A stretch of DNA of 8,102 nucleotides from an uncultured Eubacteriales bacterium (GTDB lineage: Bacteria > Bacillota > Clostridia > Oscillospirales > CAG-272). Within the stretch, counting starts at the first letter, position 1. Each line of letters opens with the position of its first letter. The translations under genes and the position numbers were made by a program. The stretch spans positions 1 through 8,102 of the forward strand of contig CATLAS010000025.1 in NCBI GenBank assembly GCA_949878535.1, written 5' to 3'. The notes under the pieces are model-generated. The model saw nothing but the letters and a program-made list of their open reading frames with translations, was not told where the DNA came from and ran no database searches. Shown here piece by piece: positions 1-5,665 of this stretch.

Positions 1-1311
1 CGTACTGACTGCAAGCGCCAACAGAACGAGCATGGATTTATGAGGAAATGCAAAGGCGGACAATGCAAAATACAGCTTAGAAATAAATCCGGTGAAGATC
101 GGGAATCCGATCATGGAAAGGGAGCCGCACAGGAAGGCAAAGCCTGCTTCCGGATTCCGGTGCGCTGCGCCATGGAGCGCATTGAAATCCCGCTTCCCGT
201 CGGAAGCGTCGATCAGCGCGCCGCTCGACAGGAATAATACAGGCTTGGTAATGGCGTGGGCGCAGATGTGGAAAAACACGGCGATCATCGCTTCTCGGGT
301 TCCCATGCCGATCCCCATGAAAATATATCCGATCTGGGCGGCGGAGGAGAACGCAGTCATTTTGGTAATGGTGCGTGCACGGATAGCGGATACGGAACCG
401 ATAATCATGCCTGCAATACCGAACAGGAAAAGAATATTCTGAATTCCTGTTTCCATGAACAGGTCATGCCCGTATACCCGATAGATGATTTTAATCAGCA
501 GAAAGATATATCCTTTGGAGATAACGCCGGAAAGAATACCGGAAGAGGACGGCGTTGCGGTGCCGTAGGTGTCCGGCATCCAGAAATGAAAGGGAAACAG
601 TCCGCTTTTGATTGCCAGACCGCTGACCGTCAACCCAATGGAAACCACCATGACGCCGTGGTACATACCGCTGCTCCATGCAGCCGCTGCCGCCTCCTGA
701 AGCTGAGGAAACAGCAGATGTCCCGTCACTCCATACAGGAGGGTGATACCGATGAGGAACATACCGGAGCCGATCAGATTAAAAATCATATATCGAGTGG
801 CGGCAACCAGAGGCTTGCCTCCTTCCCGGATCATCAGCAGTCCGCAGGACGCCAGAGTGCAGATTTCAATAAACACATATCCGGTAAAAATATCATTGGT
901 GTAGCATAGAGCGAACATTGCCACCTGCGCAAGATCTACTAATATATAGTAGAAATTCTGCTTGTCAGCGCGTACATCCAGGAGGATGCGGCTTTTTCCG
1001 GCTGCTATGGAGCAGAGAATGACTACGCCAAATAAAAGTGCAAATGCAGGCTCTAGAAGTCCGGCGGCGATTTCATTTCCCCAGGGAGCGGGAAAATGTC
1101 CCATCATATAGGTGAAGCGTTCCCCGGTGGAAAGATTATGCAGAAGCACACTGCAATTCAGTCCCATTCCCACAGAAACCAGAACATAGGTGAGCCGGCG
1201 CGCGCCACTGCCAGAAAGGACGAAGGAAATCACTGCGCACAACAGGCAGAGGATGATTGCAAACAGGGGAAAATTTTCGATAAAGTCAGAGGCAAACAAA
1301 CTTTGCAGCAT
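1..1311 (-). CDS. mnhD: Mrp/Mnh antiporter subunit D (proton-conducting membrane transporter), partial at 3' end
   Basis: This gene encodes a polytopic membrane protein of the NuoL/M/N-MrpD family (proton_antipo_M), the subunit thought to carry protons or Na+ in Mrp antiporters, Mbh hydrogenases and complex I. I read 437 codons without a stop from ATG at 1311 to the window edge; family members are usually about 490-500 residues, so the C-terminus is missing. Family landmarks are visible: Glu149 in YVFIEICTLAS (TM5 glutamate), Lys235 in LAIKSGLFPFHFWMPD (TM7 lysine), Lys266 in SGVISKGYIF (TM8 lysine), KMTAFSSAAQIGYIFMGIG around 317-335, and His352/Lys356 in FFHICAHAITKPVLF. The ATG overlaps the mnhC stop by one base (TGATG), which indicates translational coupling. 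A purine-rich AAGGAGG-type site lies just upstream, inside mnhC. It is the seventh gene of the leftward operon. It could equally be named MbhH-like; which antiporter subtype it is cannot be decided without the genes beyond the edge. Confidence 0.93.
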   Translation of the reverse strand, partial: MLQSLFASDFIENFPLFAIILCLLCAVISFVLSGSGARRLTYVLVSVGMGLNCSVLLHNLSTGERFTYMMGHFPAPWGNEIAAGLLEPAFALLFGVVILCSIAAGKSRILLDVRADKQNFYYILVDLAQVAMFALCYTNDIFTGYVFIEICTLASCGLLMIREGGKPLVAATRYMIFNLIGSGMFLIGITLLYGVTGHLLFPQLQEAAAAAWSSGMYHGVMVVSIGLTVSGLAIKSGLFPFHFWMPDTYGTATPSSSGILSGVISKGYIFLLIKIIYRVYGHDLFMETGIQNILFLFGIAGMIIGSVSAIRARTITKMTAFSSAAQIGYIFMGIGMGTREAMIAVFFHICAHAITKPVLFLSSGALIDASDGKRDFNALHGAAHRNPEAGFAFLCGSLSMIGFPIFTGFISKLYFALSAFAFPHKSMLVLLALAVST

Positions 1312-1709
1312 CAGGTGTTTTCCTCCTTATTCCGAAGTTCATAGATTTCGTCCAGATTTAGGGAATGATATTTTTCATACAGACGAACGATCAGCGACAG
1401 CATAATCGCCGTAACGCTGACAGATACAACGATACCGGTGAGCACCAGTCCGCTGGGAATCGGATTGATGTAGTTTGCCGCATCGGTGATGCCGTTTGCA
1501 ATAATGGGTGCGTGGCGGCCGTCGATATATCCCATGGAAACCAACAGAAGATACACGCCGGTGTCCATGATGTTCAGACCCACTACCTTTTTAAGAAGAT
1601 TGCGGGAAAACAGCAGCATGGTAAAGCCGATTCCAAACAGAATGATGGAGACGATGACAATATAATTGTCTGCGACATGGGTCCACAGATCTTCAAATGA
1701 CGTTAGCAT
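1311..1709 (-). CDS. mnhC: Mrp/Mnh antiporter subunit C (NuoK-like)
   Basis: This is a small three-helix membrane protein of the MnhC/MbhG/NuoK family, 132 residues from the chosen start. In Mrp and Mbh complexes it packs between the antiporter subunit D and the small subunits and lines the ion path. Recognisable segments are the first helix around DNYIVIVSIILFGIGF, the central NLLKKVVGLNIMDTGVYLLLV segment, and the last helix SGLVLTGIVVSVSVTAIMLSLIV, followed by a charged cytoplasmic tail. The reading frame is also open from a TTG at 1736 and an ATG at 1715. I chose ATG 1709 because AGAAAGGG (1716-1723, minus strand) lies 6 nt upstream, and because this start puts the N-terminus where the family begins. 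The gene ends by overlapping mnhD by one base. It sits 39 nt after the stop of the MbhE-MnhB fusion gene, the largest gap in this operon. Confidence 0.92.
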   Translation of the reverse strand: MLTSFEDLWTHVADNYIVIVSIILFGIGFTMLLFSRNLLKKVVGLNIMDTGVYLLLVSMGYIDGRHAPIIANGITDAANYINPIPSGLVLTGIVVSVSVTAIMLSLIVRLYEKYHSLNLDEIYELRNKEENT

Positions 1710-1715
1710 AGCCAT

Positions 1716-1723
1716 CCCTTTCT
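1716..1723 (-). promoter_or_regulatory. ribosome binding site deciding the mnhC start
   Basis: The site reads AGAAAGGG on the minus strand, 6 nt before ATG 1709. The ATG at 1715 abuts it directly and the TTG at 1736 lies upstream of it, so neither is well served. Confidence 0.75.
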
Positions 1724-1748
1724 TTAATTCAAGCAATTGTGCGGAGAT

Positions 1749-2663
1749 TTACTGGATGCGGCCCCGCCGGAAGTACATATAAAAGGAATACATGGTGCAG
1801 CAGACTACAAAGCCTACCGCTACATTCAGGGGGAGAATCAGTCCTGCGGACAAAATCCGCCCCGGTATTCCCTGGGAAATAATGGAGTGAAGATGATTGG
1901 CGCCTGTGAAGAAGGAATAGCTTTTTGCGATGGCATAGAAGCTGAGAGAAACAAGCACTACCGTTTTAATCAGCCGTTCGCTGAAAATTGCCGCCGCCCG
2001 ATCCTCTCCGTATACCATGGAAAAGAGAATCAGTGCGCTGCCCAGAATTGCGCCGCCGGAAAATCCGCCGCCCGGTGAAAGATGTCCGTTGAGCAGCACA
2101 TATACACCAAACACAAAGATAAACGGAATCAAAAACCGGCTGACGGTTTTTACAATATTATCTTTGGAATAATCCACGATTCCCGGAGCAACCACCATGG
2201 GCAGGGGAGTACCGTCGGGAGCGGTGCGCTTGGTGTTCTTCATGAGAATGGTCACAGCGCACACAGCGGTGAACAGTACGAAGGATTCTCCCAACGTGTC
2301 AAAAGCACGGTAATCCAGAATCATGCCAGCAACGGTGTTGACTGCGCCGGTTTCCTGCATACCCTCTTCCACATATCGGTCCATCACTTCATTTACCGCC
2401 GGATTCTCTGCATTGCCATGGGGCGGCAGAGATACCACGGCGCCCAGCAGCACGCCGATTAAAATCAGACAGAACAGAACGCACAAAACGTTGTACAGCG
2501 CGCCGGAGAACGCCCGTTCTTTCCGGGACAGCGCCTGTATGGTGTGTTCCTTTCCCGTATATTCATGTATGATTTGGGGATCTACATGATCTGTAGTTTT
2601 CAGTGTAAAATCATAGTCCCCTTTATGCCAAGCAGAAAGCTTTTGCCAAAATGTTTTTTTCAT
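1749..2663 (-). CDS. mnhB: Fused MbhE-like + MnhB (MrpB) antiporter subunit
   Basis: The product is 304 residues from ATG 2663, about twice the length of a simple MnhB, and joins three parts. Residues 1-52 are hydrophilic and charged, with no family I recognise. Residues about 53-160 contain a membrane helix (55-79), then GAVNTVAGMILDYRAFDTLGE (about 106-126) and another helix; this matches the MbhE / extreme C-terminal MrpA pattern (NAVN...DFRGFDTLGE). Residues about 165-304 are a typical MnhB domain, with RFLIPFIFVFGVYVLLNGHL leading into SPGGGFSGG (196-204) and further helices. Such proteins are part of the Mrp/Mbh ion-translocating membrane arm. The frame also opens at GTG 2672, giving a GTGA overlap with the preceding gene. 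ATG 2663 is preferred because GAGGGGAG (2674-2681) lies 10 nt from it but only 1 nt from the GTG. In classical Mrp the MbhE part belongs to MrpA, so this fusion marks an Mbh-like architecture. Confidence 0.9.
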   Translation of the reverse strand: MKKTFWQKLSAWHKGDYDFTLKTTDHVDPQIIHEYTGKEHTIQALSRKERAFSGALYNVLCVLFCLILIGVLLGAVVSLPPHGNAENPAVNEVMDRYVEEGMQETGAVNTVAGMILDYRAFDTLGESFVLFTAVCAVTILMKNTKRTAPDGTPLPMVVAPGIVDYSKDNIVKTVSRFLIPFIFVFGVYVLLNGHLSPGGGFSGGAILGSALILFSMVYGEDRAAAIFSERLIKTVVLVSLSFYAIAKSYSFFTGANHLHSIISQGIPGRILSAGLILPLNVAVGFVVCCTMYSFYMYFRRGRIQ

Positions 2664-2668
2664 GCAGT

Positions 2669-2962
2669 TCACTCTCCCCTCTCATTCTTATCGGAACTCA
2701 CGTCCTGATCCGCCGCGTCCTTATCAACCTGGTGGATTCTGCGCAGGGCAAGATAAAACAGCACGCCGGTCACGCCAGCGCCTACAGCGGCTTCCGTGAT
2801 GCCCAGGTCGGGGGATTCCAGCAGCAGCCATATGACAGACATAATCAGGCTGTATGCCATATAAATAATAATCATTTTCATCAGCCGTTTCGACACGGCG
2901 GTAGCAATGGCGCAGAAAATCAGCCCACCGAGAAGAAGCAGTAAAAATATTTCGCGAAGCAT
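2669..2962 (-). CDS. MbhD-like (DUF4040) antiporter/hydrogenase membrane subunit
   Basis: This is a 97-residue protein with three predicted membrane helices (about 4-23, 29-48 and 56-74) and a charged, polar tail (75-97). The segment ESPDLGITEAAVGAG (49-63), followed by VTGVLFYLALRR, is the signature of the MbhD / DUF4040 domain. That domain forms part of the C-terminal region of MrpA in classical antiporters and is a separate gene in Mbh-type complexes. Glu57 in the TEAAVGAG motif is the conserved membrane acidic residue. Start ATG 2962 follows AAAGGTG, which overlaps the TAA stop of mnhG; the gap to that gene is 14 nt. Its presence as a free-standing gene before the MbhE-MnhB fusion gives the operon its MbhABCDEF-like order. 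It is likely an integral part of the ion channel in the membrane arm rather than a catalytic subunit. Confidence 0.9.
   Translation of the reverse strand: MLREIFLLLLLGGLIFCAIATAVSKRLMKMIIIYMAYSLIMSVIWLLLESPDLGITEAAVGAGVTGVLFYLALRRIHQVDKDAADQDVSSDKNERGE
2674..2681 (-). promoter_or_regulatory. ribosome binding site deciding the mbhE-mnhB start
   Basis: The site reads GAGGGGAG on the minus strand, inside the last codons of the MbhD-like gene. It lies 10 nt before ATG 2663 and only 1 nt before the alternative GTG 2672, so the ATG is favoured. Confidence 0.65.
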
Positions 2963-2976
2963 TCGTATTCACACCT

Positions 2977-3333
2977 TTACTTAGAATTTGTGTCTGCGTC
3001 TTCCGAGGCTTGATCCGGGAGCTTGCAGTACTGACAGAGTGCTTTGTCCGTCATGTATTCAAATTTTGTGAGCAGATGCGAGGAAACCGGGCTTGTGCAC
3101 CATTGAAGCCCCACTGCCAGCAGAAGCTTTAGGGATACGGGGGACGCACCTCTCGCCAGAATCAGTGCGACTGCAAAAGCAATCAGCGCCAGCGTGTCTG
3201 CCATCGCCGCCGAATGAATTCGGTTCAGTGCAAATTTGAATCGGAAAGTACCGAATATAGCGATAAAAAGTGTCAATACTCCAAATAGTGTGAGCAATGC
3301 CACAATCCAAAAACGAATCCATTCAATCGTCAT
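2977..3333 (-). CDS. mnhG: Mrp/Mnh antiporter subunit G
   Basis: This is a 118-residue membrane protein of the MnhG/MbhC (PhaG) family. Three hydrophobic helices (about 8-29, 44-60 and 67-88) flank the family motif IAIFGTFRFKFALNRIHSAAMADTL, which stands for the usual G..R.PD...R.HA segment; TSPVSSHLL (80-88) matches the usual TAPVAAHLL. An in-frame start at 3378 would add 15 polar residues and overlap mnhF by 56 nt. I chose ATG 3333 because AAAGGAAG (3342-3349) lies 8 nt away and this fits the family N-terminus, leaving an 11-nt overlap with mnhF. An odd point is the hydrophilic C-terminal tail, which carries a CxxC pair (Cys100, Cys103), with one more cysteine at 79; I do not know this as a typical feature of MnhG. 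It is a structural subunit of the antiporter with no catalysis of its own known. Confidence 0.92.
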   Translation of the reverse strand: MTIEWIRFWIVALLTLFGVLTLFIAIFGTFRFKFALNRIHSAAMADTLALIAFAVALILARGASPVSLKLLLAVGLQWCTSPVSSHLLTKFEYMTDKALCQYCKLPDQASEDADTNSK

Positions 3334-3649
3334 GCCGCGTTCTTCCTTTCTTGTCCGGTTTGTCACTTCCTGCTGCAAATAGGTTGATATAGATTTTGCA
3401 TAGGAGCATTACGGTTACGAAAGAGATCATAACGTAGATCAGCGCAACGTCTGCAAGGTAATCTTCTCCCAGCAAAACGGTCAGAATCATAATCGCGATG
3501 ACTACGATTGTGCTGATCAGGTTGATGCCAATGATTTTGTCAACCGTAAGCCGTCCGGTTACAGTGCGGATCAGGGCGGCGATAGCCATAGCCGCCAAAA
3601 CGATCAGCGTGCCTTGAAACAGAAGGCGGTATGCAGCTTCTATGCTCAT
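3323..3649 (-). CDS. mnhF: Mrp/Mnh antiporter subunit F
   Basis: This is a 108-residue membrane protein of the MnhF/MbhB (PhaF) family. Three helices are visible (about 12-29, 39-60 and 68-90), with the family segment TGRLTVDKIIGINL at 31-44 (usual form G....DR..A.D.) and LADVALIYVMISF at 65-77, where Asp67 is the conserved membrane aspartate. The tail from 93 on is short and strongly charged. The ATG at 3649 overlaps the mnhE stop in an ATGA junction, which is typical of coupled translation, and its end overlaps mnhG by 11 nt. In Mrp and Mbh complexes subunit F sits with E and G in the small-subunit part of the membrane arm and is needed for assembly and cation transport. Confidence 0.93.
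   Translation of the reverse strand: MSIEAAYRLLFQGTLIVLAAMAIAALIRTVTGRLTVDKIIGINLISTIVVIAIMILTVLLGEDYLADVALIYVMISFVTVMLLCKIYINLFAAGSDKPDKKGRTRHDD
3342..3349 (-). promoter_or_regulatory. ribosome binding site deciding the mnhG start
   Basis: AAAGGAAG on the minus strand, within the end of mnhF and 8 nt before ATG 3333. It supports the 118-residue product over the longer frame opening at 3378. Confidence 0.7.
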
Positions 3650-4113
3650 GCTTTTGTACTCTCCATTTTCTGTAGAATCTTTACCAGGGTGTTGTTCGTT
3701 ATGCCCTGCGCCATAGTTTCATCGAGACAGTGCACTGTGTACGCGCTCTTTTCCTGTTCAATGGTAATCGTTCCAGGGGTGATGGTGATGGAATTTGCAT
3801 AGATTGCCTGCAGGACCGGATGCCGGAGCGGAACATCCAAACATACAATTGCAGGCCGGTAATGCTTTTTGTGCCCCAGGATAATTCCTGCAACAGTCCA
3901 GTTGGCTTTCAGGATTTCCAGTATCAGAACCAGCAAATATGCACATCCTAACACTGCACACCGCCAGATTCTCCATTCGGTTTTCAGACTGTATCCCAGA
4001 TGGCGGCACATGAATACAGCCACGCCGCCGGTGATCAGCAGTCCGAATATGCAGATTTCCAGTGTGATCTGCTGACTGAGAATCAGCCAGAACAAAAATA
4101 GAATTACAATCAT
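3646..4113 (-). CDS. mnhE: Mrp/Mnh antiporter subunit E, first gene of leftward operon
   Basis: This is a 155-residue protein of the MnhE/MbhA family. Residues 1-37 and about 50-80 are membrane helices. The rest is a cytoplasmic domain with the strongly conserved ANSITITPGTITIE (106-119) and VHCLDE (127-132), which correspond to the family pattern ANSITLTPGT...V...VH.LD. ATG 4113 is the first possible start, since an in-frame TAG lies two codons upstream. Its ribosome site is weak: only AAGAG in a purine-rich leader, about 10 nt away. It is the first gene of the leftward operon, about 48 nt downstream of the predicted transcription start, and joins mnhF through an ATGA overlap. Subunit E has no known catalysis; it is required for a stable, active antiporter complex. 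Confidence 0.93.
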   Translation of the reverse strand: MIVILFLFWLILSQQITLEICIFGLLITGGVAVFMCRHLGYSLKTEWRIWRCAVLGCAYLLVLILEILKANWTVAGIILGHKKHYRPAIVCLDVPLRHPVLQAIYANSITITPGTITIEQEKSAYTVHCLDETMAQGITNNTLVKILQKMESTKA

Positions 4114-4167
4114 TTTCTATCGCTCTTTTCGTATATATTAAAGTAAGTTTTTCTCAAAGCAAACGCT

Positions 4168-4196
4168 ATTATAGCACTTTGTTTTTGAATATGCAA
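4168..4196 (-). promoter_or_regulatory. SigA-type promoter for the mnhE-led operon
   Basis: On the minus strand, TTGCAT (4191-4196) is separated by 17 bp from a perfect TATAAT (4168-4173). The -10 is ideal, while the -35 keeps only the TTG of TTGACA. Transcription would begin near 4161 and leave a leader of about 48 nt before ATG 4113. Confidence 0.75.
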
Positions 4197-4236
4197 CATT
4201 CTGACGAAATTCTTTATGGATCTGTATTTTCAGGAA
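4197..4236. other. 40-bp spacer between the two divergent -35 boxes
   Basis: This AT-rich stretch separates the divergent promoters and is the obvious place for a shared regulator to bind. I looked for a symmetric operator and saw only a weak AATTC...GAATT pair (5-bp arms about 22 nt apart), which is not enough to call a site. The leader segments 4114-4167 and 4266-4330 are also too short and unstructured to suggest a riboswitch. Confidence 0.4.
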
Positions 4237-4265
4237 TTGACAATTACAATTTGCCCCATTATAAT
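4237..4265 (+). promoter_or_regulatory. Perfect-consensus SigA-type promoter for the rnf operon
   Basis: TTGACA (4237-4242) and TATAAT (4260-4265) are both full consensus with the optimal 17-bp spacer. The predicted start of transcription is near 4272, giving a leader of about 59 nt before rnfC. This predicts strong basal expression unless a repressor acts. The -35 box lies 40 bp from the -35 of the opposing mnhE promoter. Confidence 0.88.
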
Positions 4266-4317
4266 GAAATCAAACAGGATAAATTTAGCAGTTTTGCAAC
4301 CCGCAGAAAGGAATAAT

Positions 4318-4323
4318 AGAGGT
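4318..4323 (+). promoter_or_regulatory. ribosome binding site deciding the rnfC start
   Basis: AGAGGT lies 7 nt before ATG 4331. The in-frame TTG at 4328 would be only 4 nt away, so ATG is preferred. The purine run AGAAAGGA at about 4305-4312 is too distant to serve this start. Confidence 0.75.
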
Positions 4324-4330
4324 CACATTG

Positions 4331-5635
4331 ATGAAACGGATGAAAGGCGTTACGGTTCCCCATTTGAAATCCACCGCGGATAGTGTTCCCACACGGATGA
4401 CAGATCTGGATATTGCCGTATATCCCATGGTGCAGCATATCGGCGCACCGTGTAAACCGGTTTGCCGTCCGGGAGACGCTGTATATGTGGGCACGCTACT
4501 GGGACAGGCGAGCGACGGTCTGTCTTCTCCCATATATTCCGGTGTGTCCGGTACGGTGGATAAAATCGAAGACATTCTGCTGTCGGGCGGCGGATATGCT
4601 CCTGCCGTATATATTGTTCCGGACGGCAAGATGACACCGGATCCAGCAATCACACCCCCAGTAGTCACGGATCTGCAAAGCTTTATAAAAGCTGTAGAGC
4701 ACAGCGGTGTTGTTGGTTTGGGTGGGGCAGGATTTCCCACAGGCGTAAAGCTGGGTGTGAAAGATGCTTCCCGTATACAGGAAATAATCATCAACGGTGC
4801 GGAGTGCGAGCCTTATATTACCAGCGACACCCGTACCATGCTGGATCGGGATCAGGATATGCTGGAAGGAATCCACCTGCTGCAAAAATATTTACAAGCG
4901 AAAAAAATTATCATTGCCATAGAAAAAAATAAACCGAAATGCGTGCGTGCAATGCGGGACATCACTGAGGGAAATGAGGCGGCTTTTGTGAAGGTTCTGC
5001 CTTCCGTATATCCCCAGGGCGCGGAAAAGGTGCTGATTTATCATACCACTGGCAAAGTCGTTCCTGAGGGCGGTCTGCCTATTGACGTGGGTGTGATTGT
5101 GCTCAACTGTACAACCCTTGCGGCGATTGCCCAGTATATTCGTACAGGTATGCCTCTTGTGGAAAAATGCATTACGGTAGACGGTTCTGCCGTAATGCAT
5201 CCGCAGAACGTGATTGTACCCATTGGAGCAACATTGGAGGCGGTATTCAACTTCTGCGGTGGATTCAAAGCCCAGCCGGGAAAGGTACTGTACGGAGGTC
5301 CTATGATGGGAGTATCCGTTCCGGAGCTTAGTATGCCCGTTCTGAAACAGACGAATGCGCTTCTTGCCCTGGATGGCCGGGATGCTGCTCCAGTGGATGC
5401 AACAAACTGTATCCGGTGCGGACGCTGCACCAATGTGTGTCCAGTGGGGCTTGCGCCGGTATCTATTGCCGCGGCATATGGAAGCGGAAGTATGGAAACG
5501 CTGCAGAAGATTCATGCGAATCTGTGTATGGAATGCGGTTGCTGCAGCTATGTTTGCCCGGCAAAACGCCCTCTGGTGCAGCAGAACAAGCTTGCCAAGG
5601 CGGCGCTTGCCGCATGGCTTAAATCGAATCGGTAA
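4331..5635 (+). CDS. rnfC: Rnf complex subunit C (NADH-side, FMN and two [4Fe-4S] motifs)
   Basis: RnfC is the peripheral cytoplasmic subunit of the Rnf complex that exchanges electrons with NAD+/NADH. The product is 434 residues. It begins with the RnfC barrel-sandwich region (about 1-110, with PIYSGVSGTVDKIED near 67-81). GLGGAGFPTGVKL (129-141) and NGAECEPY (155-162) follow, and both match the NADH/FMN-binding fold shared with complex I NuoF. YPQGAEK (227-233) and the SLBB-like region with VPIGATLEAVFNFCGG (296-311) come next. Two ferredoxin-type motifs complete it: CIRCGRCTNVCP (Cys360, 363, 366, 370) and CMECGCCSYVCP (Cys399, 402, 405, 409), enough for two [4Fe-4S] clusters. The length fits the compact Firmicutes form, without the long repeat-rich tail of some proteobacterial RnfC. 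It is first in the rightward operon, directly behind a perfect promoter, and is followed after 30 nt by rnfD. An unusual hairpin lies within its coding sequence at 5167-5200. Confidence 0.97.
   Translation: MKRMKGVTVPHLKSTADSVPTRMTDLDIAVYPMVQHIGAPCKPVCRPGDAVYVGTLLGQASDGLSSPIYSGVSGTVDKIEDILLSGGGYAPAVYIVPDGKMTPDPAITPPVVTDLQSFIKAVEHSGVVGLGGAGFPTGVKLGVKDASRIQEIIINGAECEPYITSDTRTMLDRDQDMLEGIHLLQKYLQAKKIIIAIEKNKPKCVRAMRDITEGNEAAFVKVLPSVYPQGAEKVLIYHTTGKVVPEGGLPIDVGVIVLNCTTLAAIAQYIRTGMPLVEKCITVDGSAVMHPQNVIVPIGATLEAVFNFCGGFKAQPGKVLYGGPMMGVSVPELSMPVLKQTNALLALDGRDAAPVDATNCIRCGRCTNVCPVGLAPVSIAAAYGSGSMETLQKIHANLCMECGCCSYVCPAKRPLVQQNKLAKAALAAWLKSNR
5167..5200 (+). repeat. Long inverted repeat / tetraloop hairpin inside rnfC
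   Basis: The perfect 11-base arms ATGCATTACGG (5167-5177) and CCGTAATGCAT (5190-5200) are inverted copies. The inner bases go on pairing (U5178·G5189, A5179-U5188, G5180-C5187, A5181-U5186), so the RNA could form a 15-bp stem with one G·U pair and a 4-nt loop (5182-5185). It encodes residues 279-290 of RnfC (KCITVDGSAVMH) and does not disturb the frame. No U-tract follows, so it is not an intrinsic terminator. Confidence 0.8.
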
Positions 5636-5665
5636 CATTGGTAGGATGCGGAAAGGGATTGCAGA

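Noticed and set aside
256..909. 217-codon plus-strand open frame over the mnhD region
   Set aside because: The minus strand carries the full NuoL/M/N-like antiporter signature; the plus-strand translation is His/Gln/Asn-rich with no family pattern and no promoter or spaced ribosome site.
1..4113. Complex I (nuo) gene cluster instead of Mrp/Mbh
   Set aside because: MnhE, MnhF, MnhG and MnhB-type proteins have no counterparts in complex I, and the order matches Mrp/Mbh; only C and D resemble NuoK and NuoL/M/N.
4266..4330. Possible riboswitch or attenuator in the rnf leader
   Set aside because: The leader is about 59 nt with only weak self-complementarity and no terminator-like stem followed by U residues.
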